DNA of 64,000 nucleotides from Pseudoruegeria aquimaris (GTDB lineage: Bacteria > Pseudomonadota > Alphaproteobacteria > Rhodobacterales > Rhodobacteraceae). A program made the translations under genes and the position numbers. The stretch is taken from contig NZ_FWFQ01000018.1 of the NCBI RefSeq assembly GCF_900172235.1, positions 1-64,000 of the forward strand, read 5' to 3'. The notes beneath the pieces are model-generated. The model did no database searches and had not been told where the DNA came from. It saw only the letters and a list, made by a program, of their open reading frames with translations. Positions 7,967 to 16,341 of the stretch are shown one piece after another. Each line of letters opens with the position of its first letter. The stretch's first letter is position 1.

Positions 7967-9205
7967 ATGAAACTTCAGGATCTCGAGATTTTCACCGTCG
8001 CTCCCCCGGCCCCGGGCTGGGGCGGGCGCTACTGGCTGTTCGTGAAACTCACCACCGCCTGCGGCATCACCGGCTACGGCGAATGCTACGCCGCCTCCGT
8101 CGGCCCGAAGGCGATGGAAGCGGTGATCTCAGATGTGTTTGCGCGCCACATGCAGGGCGAACACCCGCAGAACGTGGAGCGCATGTTCCGCCGCGCCTAT
8201 TCCTCGGGATTCACCCAGCGCCCGGACCTCACCGTGATGGGCGCTTTCTCCGGGCTGGAGATCGCCTGCTGGGACATCCTCGGCAAGGCGCTCGACCGCC
8301 CCGTCTGGGCGCTGCTGGGCGGGATGATGAACGAGCGCATCCGCTCCTACACCTACCTCTACCCGCTGGAAAACCAGCCGATGAAGCCCTTCTGGACCTC
8401 GCCGGACATGGCTGCGGACTGCGCGCTCGAAATGGTCAGACTCGGCTTCACCGCGGTGAAATTCGATCCGGCCGGCCCCTACACCTTCCGCGGCGGCCAC
8501 CAGCCTGCCCGCACCGACATCACCATGAGCGCCGAATTCTGCCGCGCCATCCGCGAAGCCGTGGGCGATCGGGCCGATCTGCTGTTCGGCACCCACGGGC
8601 AGTTCTCCACCGGCGGCGCAATCCGCATGGCGAAGGCCATCGAGCCCTATGATCCGCTCTGGTTCGAGGAACCGATCCCGCCCGACAACATCGCGGAAAT
8701 GGCCAGGGTCGCCCGCGCCACCTCCGTGCCCGTGGCCACCGGCGAGAGGCTCACCACCAAGGCCGAGTTCGCCGAGGTGCTTCGGCAGGGCGCGGCCACG
8801 ATCCTGCAACCGGCGCTGGGGCGCTCCGGCGGGCTCTGGGAAACGAAGAAGATCGCGACGCTGGCCGAGGCCTGCAACGCGCAGATGGCGCCGCACCTCT
8901 ATGCCGGCCCGGTGGAGTGGGCCGCCAACATCCACCTCGCCGCAACCCTGCCCAACCTGCTGATCGCCGAAACCATCCAGACCGGCGGCGCCTTCCACCT
9001 CGCCCTGATCAAGCATTCGATCACCTGGGAAGAAGGCTACATCCTCCCCCCCACGGCACCGGGCCTCGGCATCGACTTCGACGAGGATCTCGCCCGCGCG
9101 CACCCCTACACGGGAAGCAACCTGCACCTCGAGATGCAGGAAGCCCCCTGCGACTACACCAACGGCAACGCCTTCGAGGGCGGCGCGCCGGCACCGGAGG
9201 CGTAA
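7967..9205 (+). CDS. Enolase-superfamily enzyme (mandelate racemase/muconate lactonising type)
   Basis: The 412-residue protein has the N-terminal capping domain and a C-terminal barrel with likely acid/base and metal-binding positions. These are a Lys in AVKFDP (165), His 210 in GTHGQF, the Glu pair in WFEEPIPPDN (234-235), GERLT (Glu 260) and His 310 in APHLY. The layout resembles sugar-acid dehydratases such as galactonate dehydratase. GTHGQF replaces the usual DFHG pattern, so the first metal ligand differs from that of the classical dehydratases. With an adjacent dehydrogenase it may dehydrate or isomerise an acid sugar or lactone. It ends the plus-strand run that begins with the dehalogenase. 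Confidence 0.75.
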   Translation: MKLQDLEIFTVAPPAPGWGGRYWLFVKLTTACGITGYGECYAASVGPKAMEAVISDVFARHMQGEHPQNVERMFRRAYSSGFTQRPDLTVMGAFSGLEIACWDILGKALDRPVWALLGGMMNERIRSYTYLYPLENQPMKPFWTSPDMAADCALEMVRLGFTAVKFDPAGPYTFRGGHQPARTDITMSAEFCRAIREAVGDRADLLFGTHGQFSTGGAIRMAKAIEPYDPLWFEEPIPPDNIAEMARVARATSVPVATGERLTTKAEFAEVLRQGAATILQPALGRSGGLWETKKIATLAEACNAQMAPHLYAGPVEWAANIHLAATLPNLLIAETIQTGGAFHLALIKHSITWEEGYILPPTAPGLGIDFDEDLARAHPYTGSNLHLEMQEAPCDYTNGNAFEGGAPAPEA

Positions 9206-9217
9206 GGACGCCCTCGC

Positions 9218-9237
9218 AATCGCCCCGAAGCGCGATT
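9218..9237. promoter_or_regulatory. Inverted repeat AATCGC-N8-GCGATT before the ArsR-type gene
   Basis: The arms are 9218-9223 and 9232-9237 and end three bases before the ATG at 9240. ArsR-family repressors usually bind such short dyads over their own promoter, so autoregulation is possible. The arms are only six bases and may be chance. Confidence 0.3.
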
Positions 9238-9239
9238 AT

Positions 9240-9608
9240 ATGTCGGGCGAGAACGGGCGAACCACGGAGCGATCCTTGACCTCGACTGCCGAGAACACCG
9301 GGCCGGACCTGATCGTGAACAACATGCAGGCGCGGGCCGAGCAGGCCGCCGCGCTGCTCAAGGCGCTGTCCCACGAGGGGCGGCTCATGATCCTGTGCAA
9401 CCTCGTCGAGGGCGAGAAATCCGTCTCCGAACTCGAAGCGCGCCTCGGCACCCGGCAGGCCGCCGTCAGCCAGCAGCTCGCCCGGCTGCGGCAGGAAGGG
9501 CTGGTGCGCACGCGCCGCGAAGGCAAGGCGATCTACTACTCCATCGCCGACGACCGCGCCCGGCGGACCGTCGAACTGATGTACCAGATGTATTGCCGGC
9601 AGGGCTGA
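9240..9608 (+). CDS. ArsR/SmtB-family winged-helix regulator
   Basis: The 122-residue protein carries one winged helix: KALSHEGRLMILCNL, then SVSELEARLGTRQAAVSQQLARL as the recognition helix-turn-helix, and GLVRTRREGKAIYYS as the wing. The CV.LC metal box of arsenic and zinc sensors is missing; a single Cys lies in ILCNL and another near the end (YCRQG). It is closer to the redox- or metabolite-sensing members (BigR/SoxR/YgaV-like) than to classical ArsR. Translation may start at ATG 9240 or at TTG 9276, which has GGAG six bases upstream. No neighbour is an obvious target. Confidence 0.8.
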   Translation: MSGENGRTTERSLTSTAENTGPDLIVNNMQARAEQAAALLKALSHEGRLMILCNLVEGEKSVSELEARLGTRQAAVSQQLARLRQEGLVRTRREGKAIYYSIADDRARRTVELMYQMYCRQG

Positions 9609-9619
9609 TCGGCCCCACG

Positions 9620-9716
9620 CTCCGGGATATTCGAAGCCGGAAATTGCGCCCCCACTTTGTTCCTGAAATATCCCGGGGGAGCCGCGTCGCCCGGGCGCGG
9701 CGGGGGCAGCGCCCCC
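9620..9716 (+). repeat. Interspersed intergenic repeat, copy A, with GC hairpin
   Basis: A segment ACTTTGTTC-CTG-AAATATCCC followed by GGGGGAG (9654-9681) is preceded by an inverted partial copy (CTCCGGGATATTCG, about 9620-9633). It is followed by a perfect hairpin GGGGGC-AGC-GCCCCC (9702-9716). Related copies occur at 29522 and 52974. It fills most of the 223-base gap after the ArsR-type gene and could end transcription. Confidence 0.55.
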
Positions 9717-9831
9717 TGCCCGGCGGTTTCGGAAGTTTCGGTGAAAACGGCCTTGTCAAAACCGGTTTCATTGGAAAGGCTCGGGCCTGATCCCGCCTGC
9801 CCCTTCCCAGAAAAGCCCGGTCTCCGCGCCC

Positions 9832-11583
9832 ATGTCCGACCCCAGCACCTCCTTTTCCACCAAGATCGCCACGCTGATCGCCCGCATCTACCCCGACGTG
9901 GACGCCGACATCCTGGCCTCCAAGATCGTCGAGGCCTTCTGGCCGGACGGCTCCTCCCGGCGCAAGCGGGCGCGCAAGCCGGGCAACAACCTCTGGAGCG
10001 AGAAGGACGCGCTGCTGATCACCTACGGAAACTCCGTGGTGGACGGCGCGCACAAGCCGCTCGACATCCTGCGCGACTTCCTTGACAGCTACATGCAGGG
10101 CACCGTGAACGGCGTGCACATCCTGCCCTTCTTTCCCTACACCTCCGACGACGGCTTCGCCGTCACCGACTACCGCGCGGTGAACCCGGTTCTCGGCGAC
10201 TGGCCCGACATCAACCGCATCGCGGAGGAGTTCAAACTGATGAGCGATCTGGTGCTCAACCACGTGTCGAGCCAGAGCCACTGGTTCAACAGCTACCTGC
10301 AGGGCCATGCCCCCTATGACCGCTTCTTCTTCGAGGCCAGCCCCGAGGATGATCTCTCCTCCGTGGTGCGCCCCCGCACCCATCCCCTGCTGCGCGAAGT
10401 GGAAACCGCCAACGGCAAGCGCCACGTCTGGTGCACCTTCAGCCATGACCAGGTGGATCTGGATTTCCGCAACCCCGAGGTTCTGCTGGAATTCCTGCGG
10501 ATCATGCGGCTGCACATCGACAACGGCGTGCGCATCATCCGGCTCGATGCCGTCGCCTTCCTCTGGAAGGAGGTGGGCACGCCCTCGATCCATCTGCCGC
10601 AGACCCATGCCATCGTGCAGCTGATGCGCCTTCTGTGCGACTACGCCAGCGAAACCGTGGTGCTGCTCACCGAAACCAACGTGCCCAACGCAGAGAACCT
10701 CTCCTATTTCGGCAACCGCAACGAGGCCCACGCCGTCTACAATTTCACCCTGCCGCCGCTGGTGCTGCACGCCATGCTCTCGGGCACGGCGCGCTACCTG
10801 AACCGCTGGCAGGTCACCATGCCGCCGGCGCAGCTGGGCTGCGCCTATCTCAACTTCACTGCCTCCCATGACGGCATCGGCATGAGGCCCGCCGAAGGCG
10901 TGCTGCCGGAAGAGGAGAAGAGCAGGGTCATCGACGCGGTGAAGGCCTTCGGCGGGCGGGTGAACATGCGGGCGCTGCCCGATGGCGGCGAGGCCCCCTA
11001 TGAACTGAACATCACCTTCTTCGACGCGATGAAGGGCACCTTCGCGGGGGAAGACGACATGCAGGTGGCGCGCTTCCTCACGAGCCAGACGATCATGATG
11101 GCGCTCGAAGGCATCCCGGCCTTCTACATCCATTCGGTCACGGCCTGCCCGAACGATCTGGACGCGGTGGAGAAGACCGGGCAGAACCGCTCGATCAACC
11201 GCCACCGCTGGGATTACCCCACCCTGCGCGCACTTCTGGACGATCCGCAGACGCCGCAGGCGCAGGTGATGAACGGGTTGCGCGAGCGCATCCGCATCCG
11301 CTGCGCGCACGCCGCCTTCCACCCCAACGCCACGCAGTTCACCCTGCAGCTGGACGAACGGATCTTCGGCGTCTGGCGCCAGAGCCTGGACCGGGATCAA
11401 TCGATCTTCGCCCTGCACAACGTCAGCGCCGAAACCGTGGAAGTCTCCCCCTTCTCGATCAACCTGATCGAGGGGGAGGATTGGGTGGACCTGCTCTCGG
11501 GCGAACGGATCGCGGCCGATCACGGCAACATCGCCTTCGCTCCCTACCAGTGCCGCTGGATCACGAACCGCCGAAAGGGGTGA
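9832..11583 (+). CDS. GH13_18 sugar phosphorylase, probably glucosylglycerate phosphorylase
   Basis: The 583-residue enzyme shows the GH13 catalytic set: nucleophile Asp 239 in RIIRLDAVAF, acid/base Glu 281 in LLTETNVP, and the transition-state Asp 347 in ASHDGIG. HILPFFPYTSDDGF and SDLVLNHVSSQSHWF are typical of subfamily 18, which contains sucrose, sucrose-6-phosphate and glucosylglycerate phosphorylases. These release glucose 1-phosphate from an alpha-glucoside with phosphate. The next two genes on the other strand are a GT81 synthase and an MPGP-type phosphatase that together would make glucosylglycerate, which favours that substrate over sucrose. It converges with the synthase, with eight bases between the stops. 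Confidence 0.8.
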   Translation: MSDPSTSFSTKIATLIARIYPDVDADILASKIVEAFWPDGSSRRKRARKPGNNLWSEKDALLITYGNSVVDGAHKPLDILRDFLDSYMQGTVNGVHILPFFPYTSDDGFAVTDYRAVNPVLGDWPDINRIAEEFKLMSDLVLNHVSSQSHWFNSYLQGHAPYDRFFFEASPEDDLSSVVRPRTHPLLREVETANGKRHVWCTFSHDQVDLDFRNPEVLLEFLRIMRLHIDNGVRIIRLDAVAFLWKEVGTPSIHLPQTHAIVQLMRLLCDYASETVVLLTETNVPNAENLSYFGNRNEAHAVYNFTLPPLVLHAMLSGTARYLNRWQVTMPPAQLGCAYLNFTASHDGIGMRPAEGVLPEEEKSRVIDAVKAFGGRVNMRALPDGGEAPYELNITFFDAMKGTFAGEDDMQVARFLTSQTIMMALEGIPAFYIHSVTACPNDLDAVEKTGQNRSINRHRWDYPTLRALLDDPQTPQAQVMNGLRERIRIRCAHAAFHPNATQFTLQLDERIFGVWRQSLDRDQSIFALHNVSAETVEVSPFSINLIEGEDWVDLLSGERIAADHGNIAFAPYQCRWITNRRKG

Positions 11584-11591
11584 GCGGCGCC

Positions 11592-12812
11592 TCAGCCGAA
11601 CTCGGCCTCGTCCGCCGCCACCGCGGCACGCATGTCGCGCATGAGGTCGGGATCGGCGGCGTGCACGCGGTTCCACGTGGGGATGAAGGGGGTTTCGGCC
11701 GGGTTTTCGAGAAAGACATGCCCGGCCTGCACGATGTTCTGGGCGAACGGCTCGATGCTGCGTTCCTCGAGGTGGCGGTCGATCGTGAGCCCGTTCATCC
11801 GCGCATCGGAGTAGTAGCTTTCCAGCAGGTCCAGCGCGGAGCGGTAGTAGGTGGCCTTGAGCGAACGGAAGATCTCTTCCGAGAACACCGTGCCATCGGC
11901 GGCAAGCTTGCGGAAGATCGCCTTGCAGATGTCCACCGACATGCGTGACAGGCCGGTTGAGGCGTCTTCCTCGCTCAGGGGCTGATGCTTGTGGTCGTAG
12001 TTGTCGGAGATCTCCACCTGGCAGACGGATTTCGGCGCGAGGTTGCGCCAAGCTTCCGACAGCACGCCGATCTCCAGCCCCCAATCGGAGGGGATGCGCA
12101 GATCGGGCAGGATGCCGGTGCGCATCGCGAACTCGCCCGACAGCGGGTAACGGAAGGCGCGCAGGTAATCGAGGTAGTCCCGATCCCCGATCACCCTCTT
12201 GAGCGCGATCAGCAGCGGCGAGACGAGCAGCCGGCTGACGCGGCCGTTCATCCTGTTCTCGCCCACGCGCGGGTAGTAGCCCTTCGCCACCTGATAGGGG
12301 AAATTCGGATTGGCCACCGGGTAGACGAGCCGGGCCAGCATCTCCCGTTCGTAGGTGAGGATGTCGCAATCGTGGATGGCGGCCACGGCAGTGTCCTGGC
12401 AGGCGATGGTGTAGCCGAGGCAGAACCACACGTTGCGCCCCTTGCCGCGTTCGCCGGGGTTCAGGCCGAGGGCGTCGAGGCGCGAGCCGATCTGCTTCAT
12501 CCGGGGGCTGTCGTTCCAGATCACCACGTGCTGCTGGGGCAGGCGGCCGAAGAAGGCGCGGGCATGGCGGTATTGCTCGGCGTCGGCCCGATCCAGCCCG
12601 ATCACGATGCGATGCAGGTAGCCGACCTGCGCAAGCTCATCGAGGATGTTGGGCAGCGCTGGCCCTTCCAGTTCGGAGAAGAGCGACGGCAGGATGAGGC
12701 CGATGTGGCGGCTCTGGGCGAAGCTGGCGAGTTCCGCCTCCAGCGCCCCCGGGGCGTTGGTGCGCAGGTTGTGCAGGGTGGCGACATTGCCGTTCTGGTG
12801 AAAGTCAGCCAT
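11592..12812 (-). CDS. gpgS: Glucosyl-3-phosphoglycerate synthase (GT81)
   Basis: The 406-residue GT-A glycosyltransferase opens its catalytic domain with GLILPSLFSELEGPAL and has the metal/nucleotide-sugar motif DCD at 148-150 (AAIHDCDIL). It then has the acceptor-loop region GRVSRLLVSPLL and a C-terminal helical part. This is the pattern of GT81 enzymes, which transfer glucose from a nucleotide sugar (UDP- or GDP-glucose) to 3-phosphoglycerate. The mannosyl homologues (GT55) are less similar in design. The gene overlaps the phosphatase gene by eight bases, so the two steps are translationally coupled. The product, glucosylglycerate, is a compatible solute made under salt or nitrogen stress in other bacteria. 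Confidence 0.8.
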   Translation of the reverse strand: MADFHQNGNVATLHNLRTNAPGALEAELASFAQSRHIGLILPSLFSELEGPALPNILDELAQVGYLHRIVIGLDRADAEQYRHARAFFGRLPQQHVVIWNDSPRMKQIGSRLDALGLNPGERGKGRNVWFCLGYTIACQDTAVAAIHDCDILTYEREMLARLVYPVANPNFPYQVAKGYYPRVGENRMNGRVSRLLVSPLLIALKRVIGDRDYLDYLRAFRYPLSGEFAMRTGILPDLRIPSDWGLEIGVLSEAWRNLAPKSVCQVEISDNYDHKHQPLSEEDASTGLSRMSVDICKAIFRKLAADGTVFSEEIFRSLKATYYRSALDLLESYYSDARMNGLTIDRHLEERSIEPFAQNIVQAGHVFLENPAETPFIPTWNRVHAADPDLMRDMRAAVAADEAEFG

Positions 12813-13614
12813 CTGACCGGCTCCTTGTTGACGAAAGGCCCCTCGTTTCGAGGATCTGGTGGATTGCGGCGTTCCAGCCCTGCGGCCCCGGAGCCTCGGT
12901 TCGGATCACGGGCCGCGTGCCCTCCTGCGCCAGAGGCGCAAGCGGCGGGCGGTGCGGGTTGGCGACGACCACCGCGATATCGGCGGCTTCCAGCATCTCG
13001 CGATCGTTGGGCGCATCGCCCAGCGCGATGATCCCGGCCCCCGGATAGGCCTGCGCGATCTCGGCGAGGCGGTCGGCCTTGCTGGCCCCGAAGGAGAGCG
13101 TCAGGAAGCGCCCACCTTCCCGCGCGCTCACGCCCCGCCGGGAAAGTTCCTCCAGGAACGCCGCCAGAAGGCTCTCGTCCCCGCCCCAGGCCCCCGGTTC
13201 GGAAAACTGACGCCGGGCCGCAAGCGCCGCGTCCTCCTCGGGAAGCCCGGTGAGGGCTGCGATCTCGGGCACGCTCATGTCGGCGAAGCCCCGGAAGGGC
13301 GCGCGCAGGGCGGGCGGCAGATCATCGAGCGCGGCGCGCAGACGGCGGTAGTCCGCATCGCCTTCGGCCGCGCCCGCACCCGAGGGCAGCAGGCCGGCCC
13401 CGTTCTCGACGATGGCCGGAAACCGGGCGAGGCCCAGCGCGGCGCGCAACGGCGCCATCTCCGCCGCCGTCTTGCTGGATGCCAGAACGACGGGGATGCC
13501 GGCGGCCTGCAGGCGCGCGAGCGCCGGCTCCGCCGGGCGGGCGTCGTAGCTTTCGTGATCCAGAAGGGTGCCGTCCAGATCGGTGACAACGAGGAAGGGC
13601 GGGTTGGCGGGCAT
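12805..13614 (-). CDS. gpgP: Mannosyl/glucosyl-3-phosphoglycerate phosphatase (HAD, MPGP type)
   Basis: The 269-residue protein has the HAD motif I TDLDGTLLDH (Asp 12 and Asp 14), motif II LASSKTAAEM, the family-typical IVENGAGL and motif IV GDAPNDREML. This set marks the Cof-like MPGP/YedP group, which dephosphorylates mannosyl- or glucosyl-3-phosphoglycerate. The start at 13614 has GGAG close upstream and begins four residues before the conserved domain; an upstream ATG at 13686 would add an unconserved Pro/Gly-rich extension. It precedes and overlaps gpgS, so the order is phosphatase then synthase. Sugar specificity is inferred from the partner enzyme. Confidence 0.8.
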   Translation of the reverse strand: MPANPPFLVVTDLDGTLLDHESYDARPAEPALARLQAAGIPVVLASSKTAAEMAPLRAALGLARFPAIVENGAGLLPSGAGAAEGDADYRRLRAALDDLPPALRAPFRGFADMSVPEIAALTGLPEEDAALAARRQFSEPGAWGGDESLLAAFLEELSRRGVSAREGGRFLTLSFGASKADRLAEIAQAYPGAGIIALGDAPNDREMLEAADIAVVVANPHRPPLAPLAQEGTRPVIRTEAPGPQGWNAAIHQILETRGLSSTRSRSDG

Positions 13615-13718
13615 GGGCTCCGGTGGCTTGCTTGCCCCGATGTTAGCGCTGCCGCCGCCGGATTGCATGTGGGGCGGGGGGTTCACGCCCCGCCGGCCGT
13701 GCGCCGCTGCCCGCTAAA

Positions 13719-13732
13719 CGGGCAACAGCCCG
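13719..13732 (-). terminator. Weak terminator-like hairpin after frcK
   Basis: On the minus strand CGGGC-TGTT-GCCCG is followed by TTTAG. The stem is only five base pairs and the T-run three bases, so this is a tentative end of the frc operon, 15 bases past frcK. Confidence 0.3.
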
Positions 13733-13747
13733 AAAATCAGTCAGGCA

Positions 13748-14380
13748 TCAGATCCGCCCATGCCGCGCCAGTATCCCGTCCACGAGTTCCAGATCCGCCG
13801 GAAGCGACTCCTCCGTCACAAGCTGGGCGTTGGGCAGATCGTTCCCGGCGGTCTTGGCTTCCGCCTCCGCCGGGCCGAGCCCGTAGCCCTCCCAGCGGGC
13901 CATGAGCCGCTGCTGGAGGGTGATGACATCGACCCGCAGGAAGACCGACATGTCGAAGAGCGGCTTCAGATCCCGCCAGCCCGGCCGATCCAGCAGCAGG
14001 TAGTTGCCTTCCACGAGTACGATCTGCTGTTCGGGCAGCACGCAGCCCGCCGCCGCGCGGGAGAGATCCGCCGCGCGGTCGAAGATCGGGTAGTAGACGG
14101 GCTCGCGGGGATTGTTCAGGCGCAGGATCAGATCCCGCAGCCCGTGCAGATCGAAGGTGTGGGGCGCCCCCTTGCGGGAGCGCCAGCCACGGGCATCCAG
14201 CAGCGCGTTGTCGAGATGGAAGCCGTCCATCGGCACGACGCAGGCCCTCTCGCCCAGGATCGCGCCGATGGTCTCGGCAAGGGTGGACTTGCCCGAACCG
14301 GGCGCCCCGGCGATCGCAACCACGAAACGGCTGCGACCGGCCGCGCGCGCGGCGATGGCTTCTGCCGCCGCCTCGCTCAT
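13748..14380 (-). CDS. frcK: FrcK-like P-loop kinase of the fructose operon
   Basis: The 210-residue protein belongs to the uridine/pantothenate kinase-type P-loop fold. Its Walker A is GAPGSGKST (25-33), followed by VPMDGFHLDN and VEGNYLLLD. Its position as the last gene after an frcB-frcC-frcA set copies the frcBCAK order described in Sinorhizobium meliloti. Members of this group are not classical fructokinases (PfkB or ROK), and the phosphorylated substrate is not settled; sugar or nucleoside phosphorylation are both possible. The start overlaps the frcA stop as ATGA, so translation is coupled. Confidence 0.78.
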   Translation of the reverse strand: MSEAAAEAIAARAAGRSRFVVAIAGAPGSGKSTLAETIGAILGERACVVPMDGFHLDNALLDARGWRSRKGAPHTFDLHGLRDLILRLNNPREPVYYPIFDRAADLSRAAAGCVLPEQQIVLVEGNYLLLDRPGWRDLKPLFDMSVFLRVDVITLQQRLMARWEGYGLGPAEAEAKTAGNDLPNAQLVTEESLPADLELVDGILARHGRI

Positions 14381-15159
14381 GCCGCGACGGCCTCCGCCGG
14401 CGGCTCCTTGGCCCCCGTCATGAAGGCCACGGCATCCGACATCGAGTGCTCTTTCGGATCGATCACGCAGAGCCGGCGGCCCAGTCGGTGCACGTGGATG
14501 CGGTCCGCCACCTCGAAGACATGGGGCATGTTGTGGCTGATCAGGATGATCGGGATGCCCCGCGACTTCACGTCGAGGATCAATTCCAGCACCCGCCGGC
14601 TTTCCTTCACGCCGAGCGCCGCCGTGGGCTCATCGAGAATGATGACCTTGGAGCCGAAAGCCGCCGCACGCGCCACCGCCACGCCCTGGCGCTGGCCGCC
14701 CGAGAGCGTCTCCACCGCCTGGTTGATGTTCTGGATCGTCATCAGCCCCAGTTCGCTCAGCTTGTCGCGGGCGAATTTCTCCATCGCGGGCTTGTCGAGC
14801 TGGCGGAGATACTTGCCCCGAAAGCCGGGCTTGCGGATCTCGCGCCCCATGAACATGTTGTCGGTGATCGAAAGCGCCGGCGACATGGCAAGCGTCTGGT
14901 AGACGGTTTCGATCCCGGCGGCGCGGGCCTCGATGGGGGAGCGGAAGTTCACCTTCCGCCCCTCGAGAAAGACCTCTCCCTCATCCGGGATCACCGCGCC
15001 TGAGACGGCCTTGATGAGCGAGGATTTCCCCGCGCCGTTGTCTCCGATCACCGCCAGGATTTCCCCCGGCAGCAGATCGAAATCGCAATGGTCCAGCGCC
15101 GTGACCTTGCCGTAGCGCTTGACGAGATTGCGCCCCTTGAGAATGGGTTCCACGCTCAT
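14377..15159 (-). CDS. frcA: Fructose ABC transporter, ATP-binding protein
   Basis: The 260-residue ATPase has Walker A GDNGAGKSS (39-47), signature LSGGQRQG, Walker [13 protein letters not shown] and an H-loop in ILISHNMPHV. Unlike RbsA or AraG it has a single nucleotide-binding domain, as is usual for FrcA. ATG 15159 overlaps the permease stop (ATGA); a longer frame upstream is only the shadow of the permease gene. The protein powers import of fructose, and possibly ribose or mannose as reported for the rhizobial system, with FrcB and FrcC. Substrate is inferred from gene order and the adjacent FrcR and FrcK. Confidence 0.85.
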   Translation of the reverse strand: MSVEPILKGRNLVKRYGKVTALDHCDFDLLPGEILAVIGDNGAGKSSLIKAVSGAVIPDEGEVFLEGRKVNFRSPIEARAAGIETVYQTLAMSPALSITDNMFMGREIRKPGFRGKYLRQLDKPAMEKFARDKLSELGLMTIQNINQAVETLSGGQRQGVAVARAAAFGSKVIILDEPTAALGVKESRRVLELILDVKSRGIPIILISHNMPHVFEVADRIHVHRLGRRLCVIDPKEHSMSDAVAFMTGAKEPPAEAVAA

Positions 15160-16220
15160 GACGAGACCTCCCGGATCCATTGGTCCACCGCGACCGCGGC
15201 GATGATGAGCACACCGATGAGCAGGAAGGTCCATTGCGGATCCGCCCCGGCCATCCGGAGGCCCAGTTCGAACACACCCACGATCAGCGCGCCGAAGAAG
15301 GCGCCGAGGATCGAGCCGCGCCCGCCGAAGAGCGAGATGCCCCCGATCACCACGGCGGTGATCGCCTGGATGTTGCCGATCACCCCGGTGGTGGCGGACG
15401 GCGACACCGAGCCGAAGCGCCCGATCATTACCCAGCCCGCCAGCGCGCAGATGAAGCCCGCCAGCATGTAGACGCTCATCAGCGTGCCGTGCACATTGAC
15501 CCCGGCCAGCTGCGCGGCCTCGGGATCATCGCCCACCGCATAGACGTGCCGCCCCCAGGCCGTGGATTTCAGCGCATAGGCGAGGATGAGCACCAGCAGC
15601 ACCATCACGATGACGCCGAGCGTGAATGTGGCGCCGGCGAACTGCAGCTTCACCCCCATGAAATGCAGAAAGGGCGCTTCCGCCTCGATATCCTGGCTGC
15701 GGATCGTCTGGTTGGCGGAGTAGAGGTAGTTGGCCGCCAGCACGATCTGCCACATGCCCAGCGTGACGATGAAGGGCGGCAGTTTCACCCGGCTCACGAG
15801 CCAGCCCGAAACCGCGCCGAGCGCGGTGCCGACGCCGAGGCCGATCACCACCGAGACCGGCGCGGGAATCCCGTAGCGGAAGGTGAACTGCCCCATGATG
15901 ACCGAGGTCAGGACCGCGATCGCCCCCACCGAAAGATCGATGCCGGCGGTCAGGATGATCAGCGTCTGCGCCGCCGCCAGCACGCCCACGATCTGCACCT
16001 GCTGCAGGATCAGCGTCAGCGCGAAGGGCGACAGGAAGCGGGAGCCGAGCAGGATCCCGAAGCCGATCACCGCCGCGACGAGCACGATCAGCGGCACGAG
16101 GGCGGGGTTGGTGTGAAGCGCGTTGTGGAAATGGCCGAGCAGGCCTTTCTTGTGGTCGTCGAACGAGGCGAAATCCCCGTCACGGCTGGCCGCCGTTTCG
16201 TAGTTGTCGGTCTCCGACAT
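15156..16220 (-). CDS. frcC: Fructose ABC transporter, permease
   Basis: The 354-residue membrane protein of the ribose/xylose/arabinose permease family has a hydrophilic N-terminus of about 40 residues and then 8-10 hydrophobic segments. The family pattern ILTAGIDLSVGAI lies about residues 89-101. GDDPEAAQLAGV is the cytoplasmic coupling region near the C-terminal third, and VVIGGISLFGGRGS is typical of these permeases. GGAGG lies close upstream of ATG 16220. It lies 121 bases after the binding-protein gene, with a strong hairpin in the gap, and overlaps frcA. Confidence 0.87.
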   Translation of the reverse strand: MSETDNYETAASRDGDFASFDDHKKGLLGHFHNALHTNPALVPLIVLVAAVIGFGILLGSRFLSPFALTLILQQVQIVGVLAAAQTLIILTAGIDLSVGAIAVLTSVIMGQFTFRYGIPAPVSVVIGLGVGTALGAVSGWLVSRVKLPPFIVTLGMWQIVLAANYLYSANQTIRSQDIEAEAPFLHFMGVKLQFAGATFTLGVIVMVLLVLILAYALKSTAWGRHVYAVGDDPEAAQLAGVNVHGTLMSVYMLAGFICALAGWVMIGRFGSVSPSATTGVIGNIQAITAVVIGGISLFGGRGSILGAFFGALIVGVFELGLRMAGADPQWTFLLIGVLIIAAVAVDQWIREVSS

Positions 16221-16257
16221 GTTTCCTCCTGGCCCTTGCGTCGGGCATGAGAAAAGA

Positions 16258-16278
16258 GGCGGGGCGCGCAGCCCCGCC
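16258..16278 (-). promoter_or_regulatory. Stem-loop between frcB and frcC
   Basis: GGCGGGGC (16258-16265), a five-base loop and GCCCCGCC (16271-16278) form a perfect 8-bp stem just after the frcB stop. There is no T-run, so full termination is unlikely. Such hairpins after binding-protein genes commonly stabilise or partly terminate the message so that the periplasmic protein is made in excess. Confidence 0.55.
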
Positions 16279-16341
16279 CCCTCATAAGGTCAAGTGTGAG
16301 CCGTCGGCGCCCAGCCGGTCAAGCCGGGCGCGGAGCAGGGT

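Noticed and set aside
9466-12429. Minus-strand open frame of about 990 codons spanning the ArsR-type gene, the phosphorylase and gpgS
   Set aside because: It runs antisense to the phosphorylase and in a wrong frame of gpgS and has no recognisable domain.
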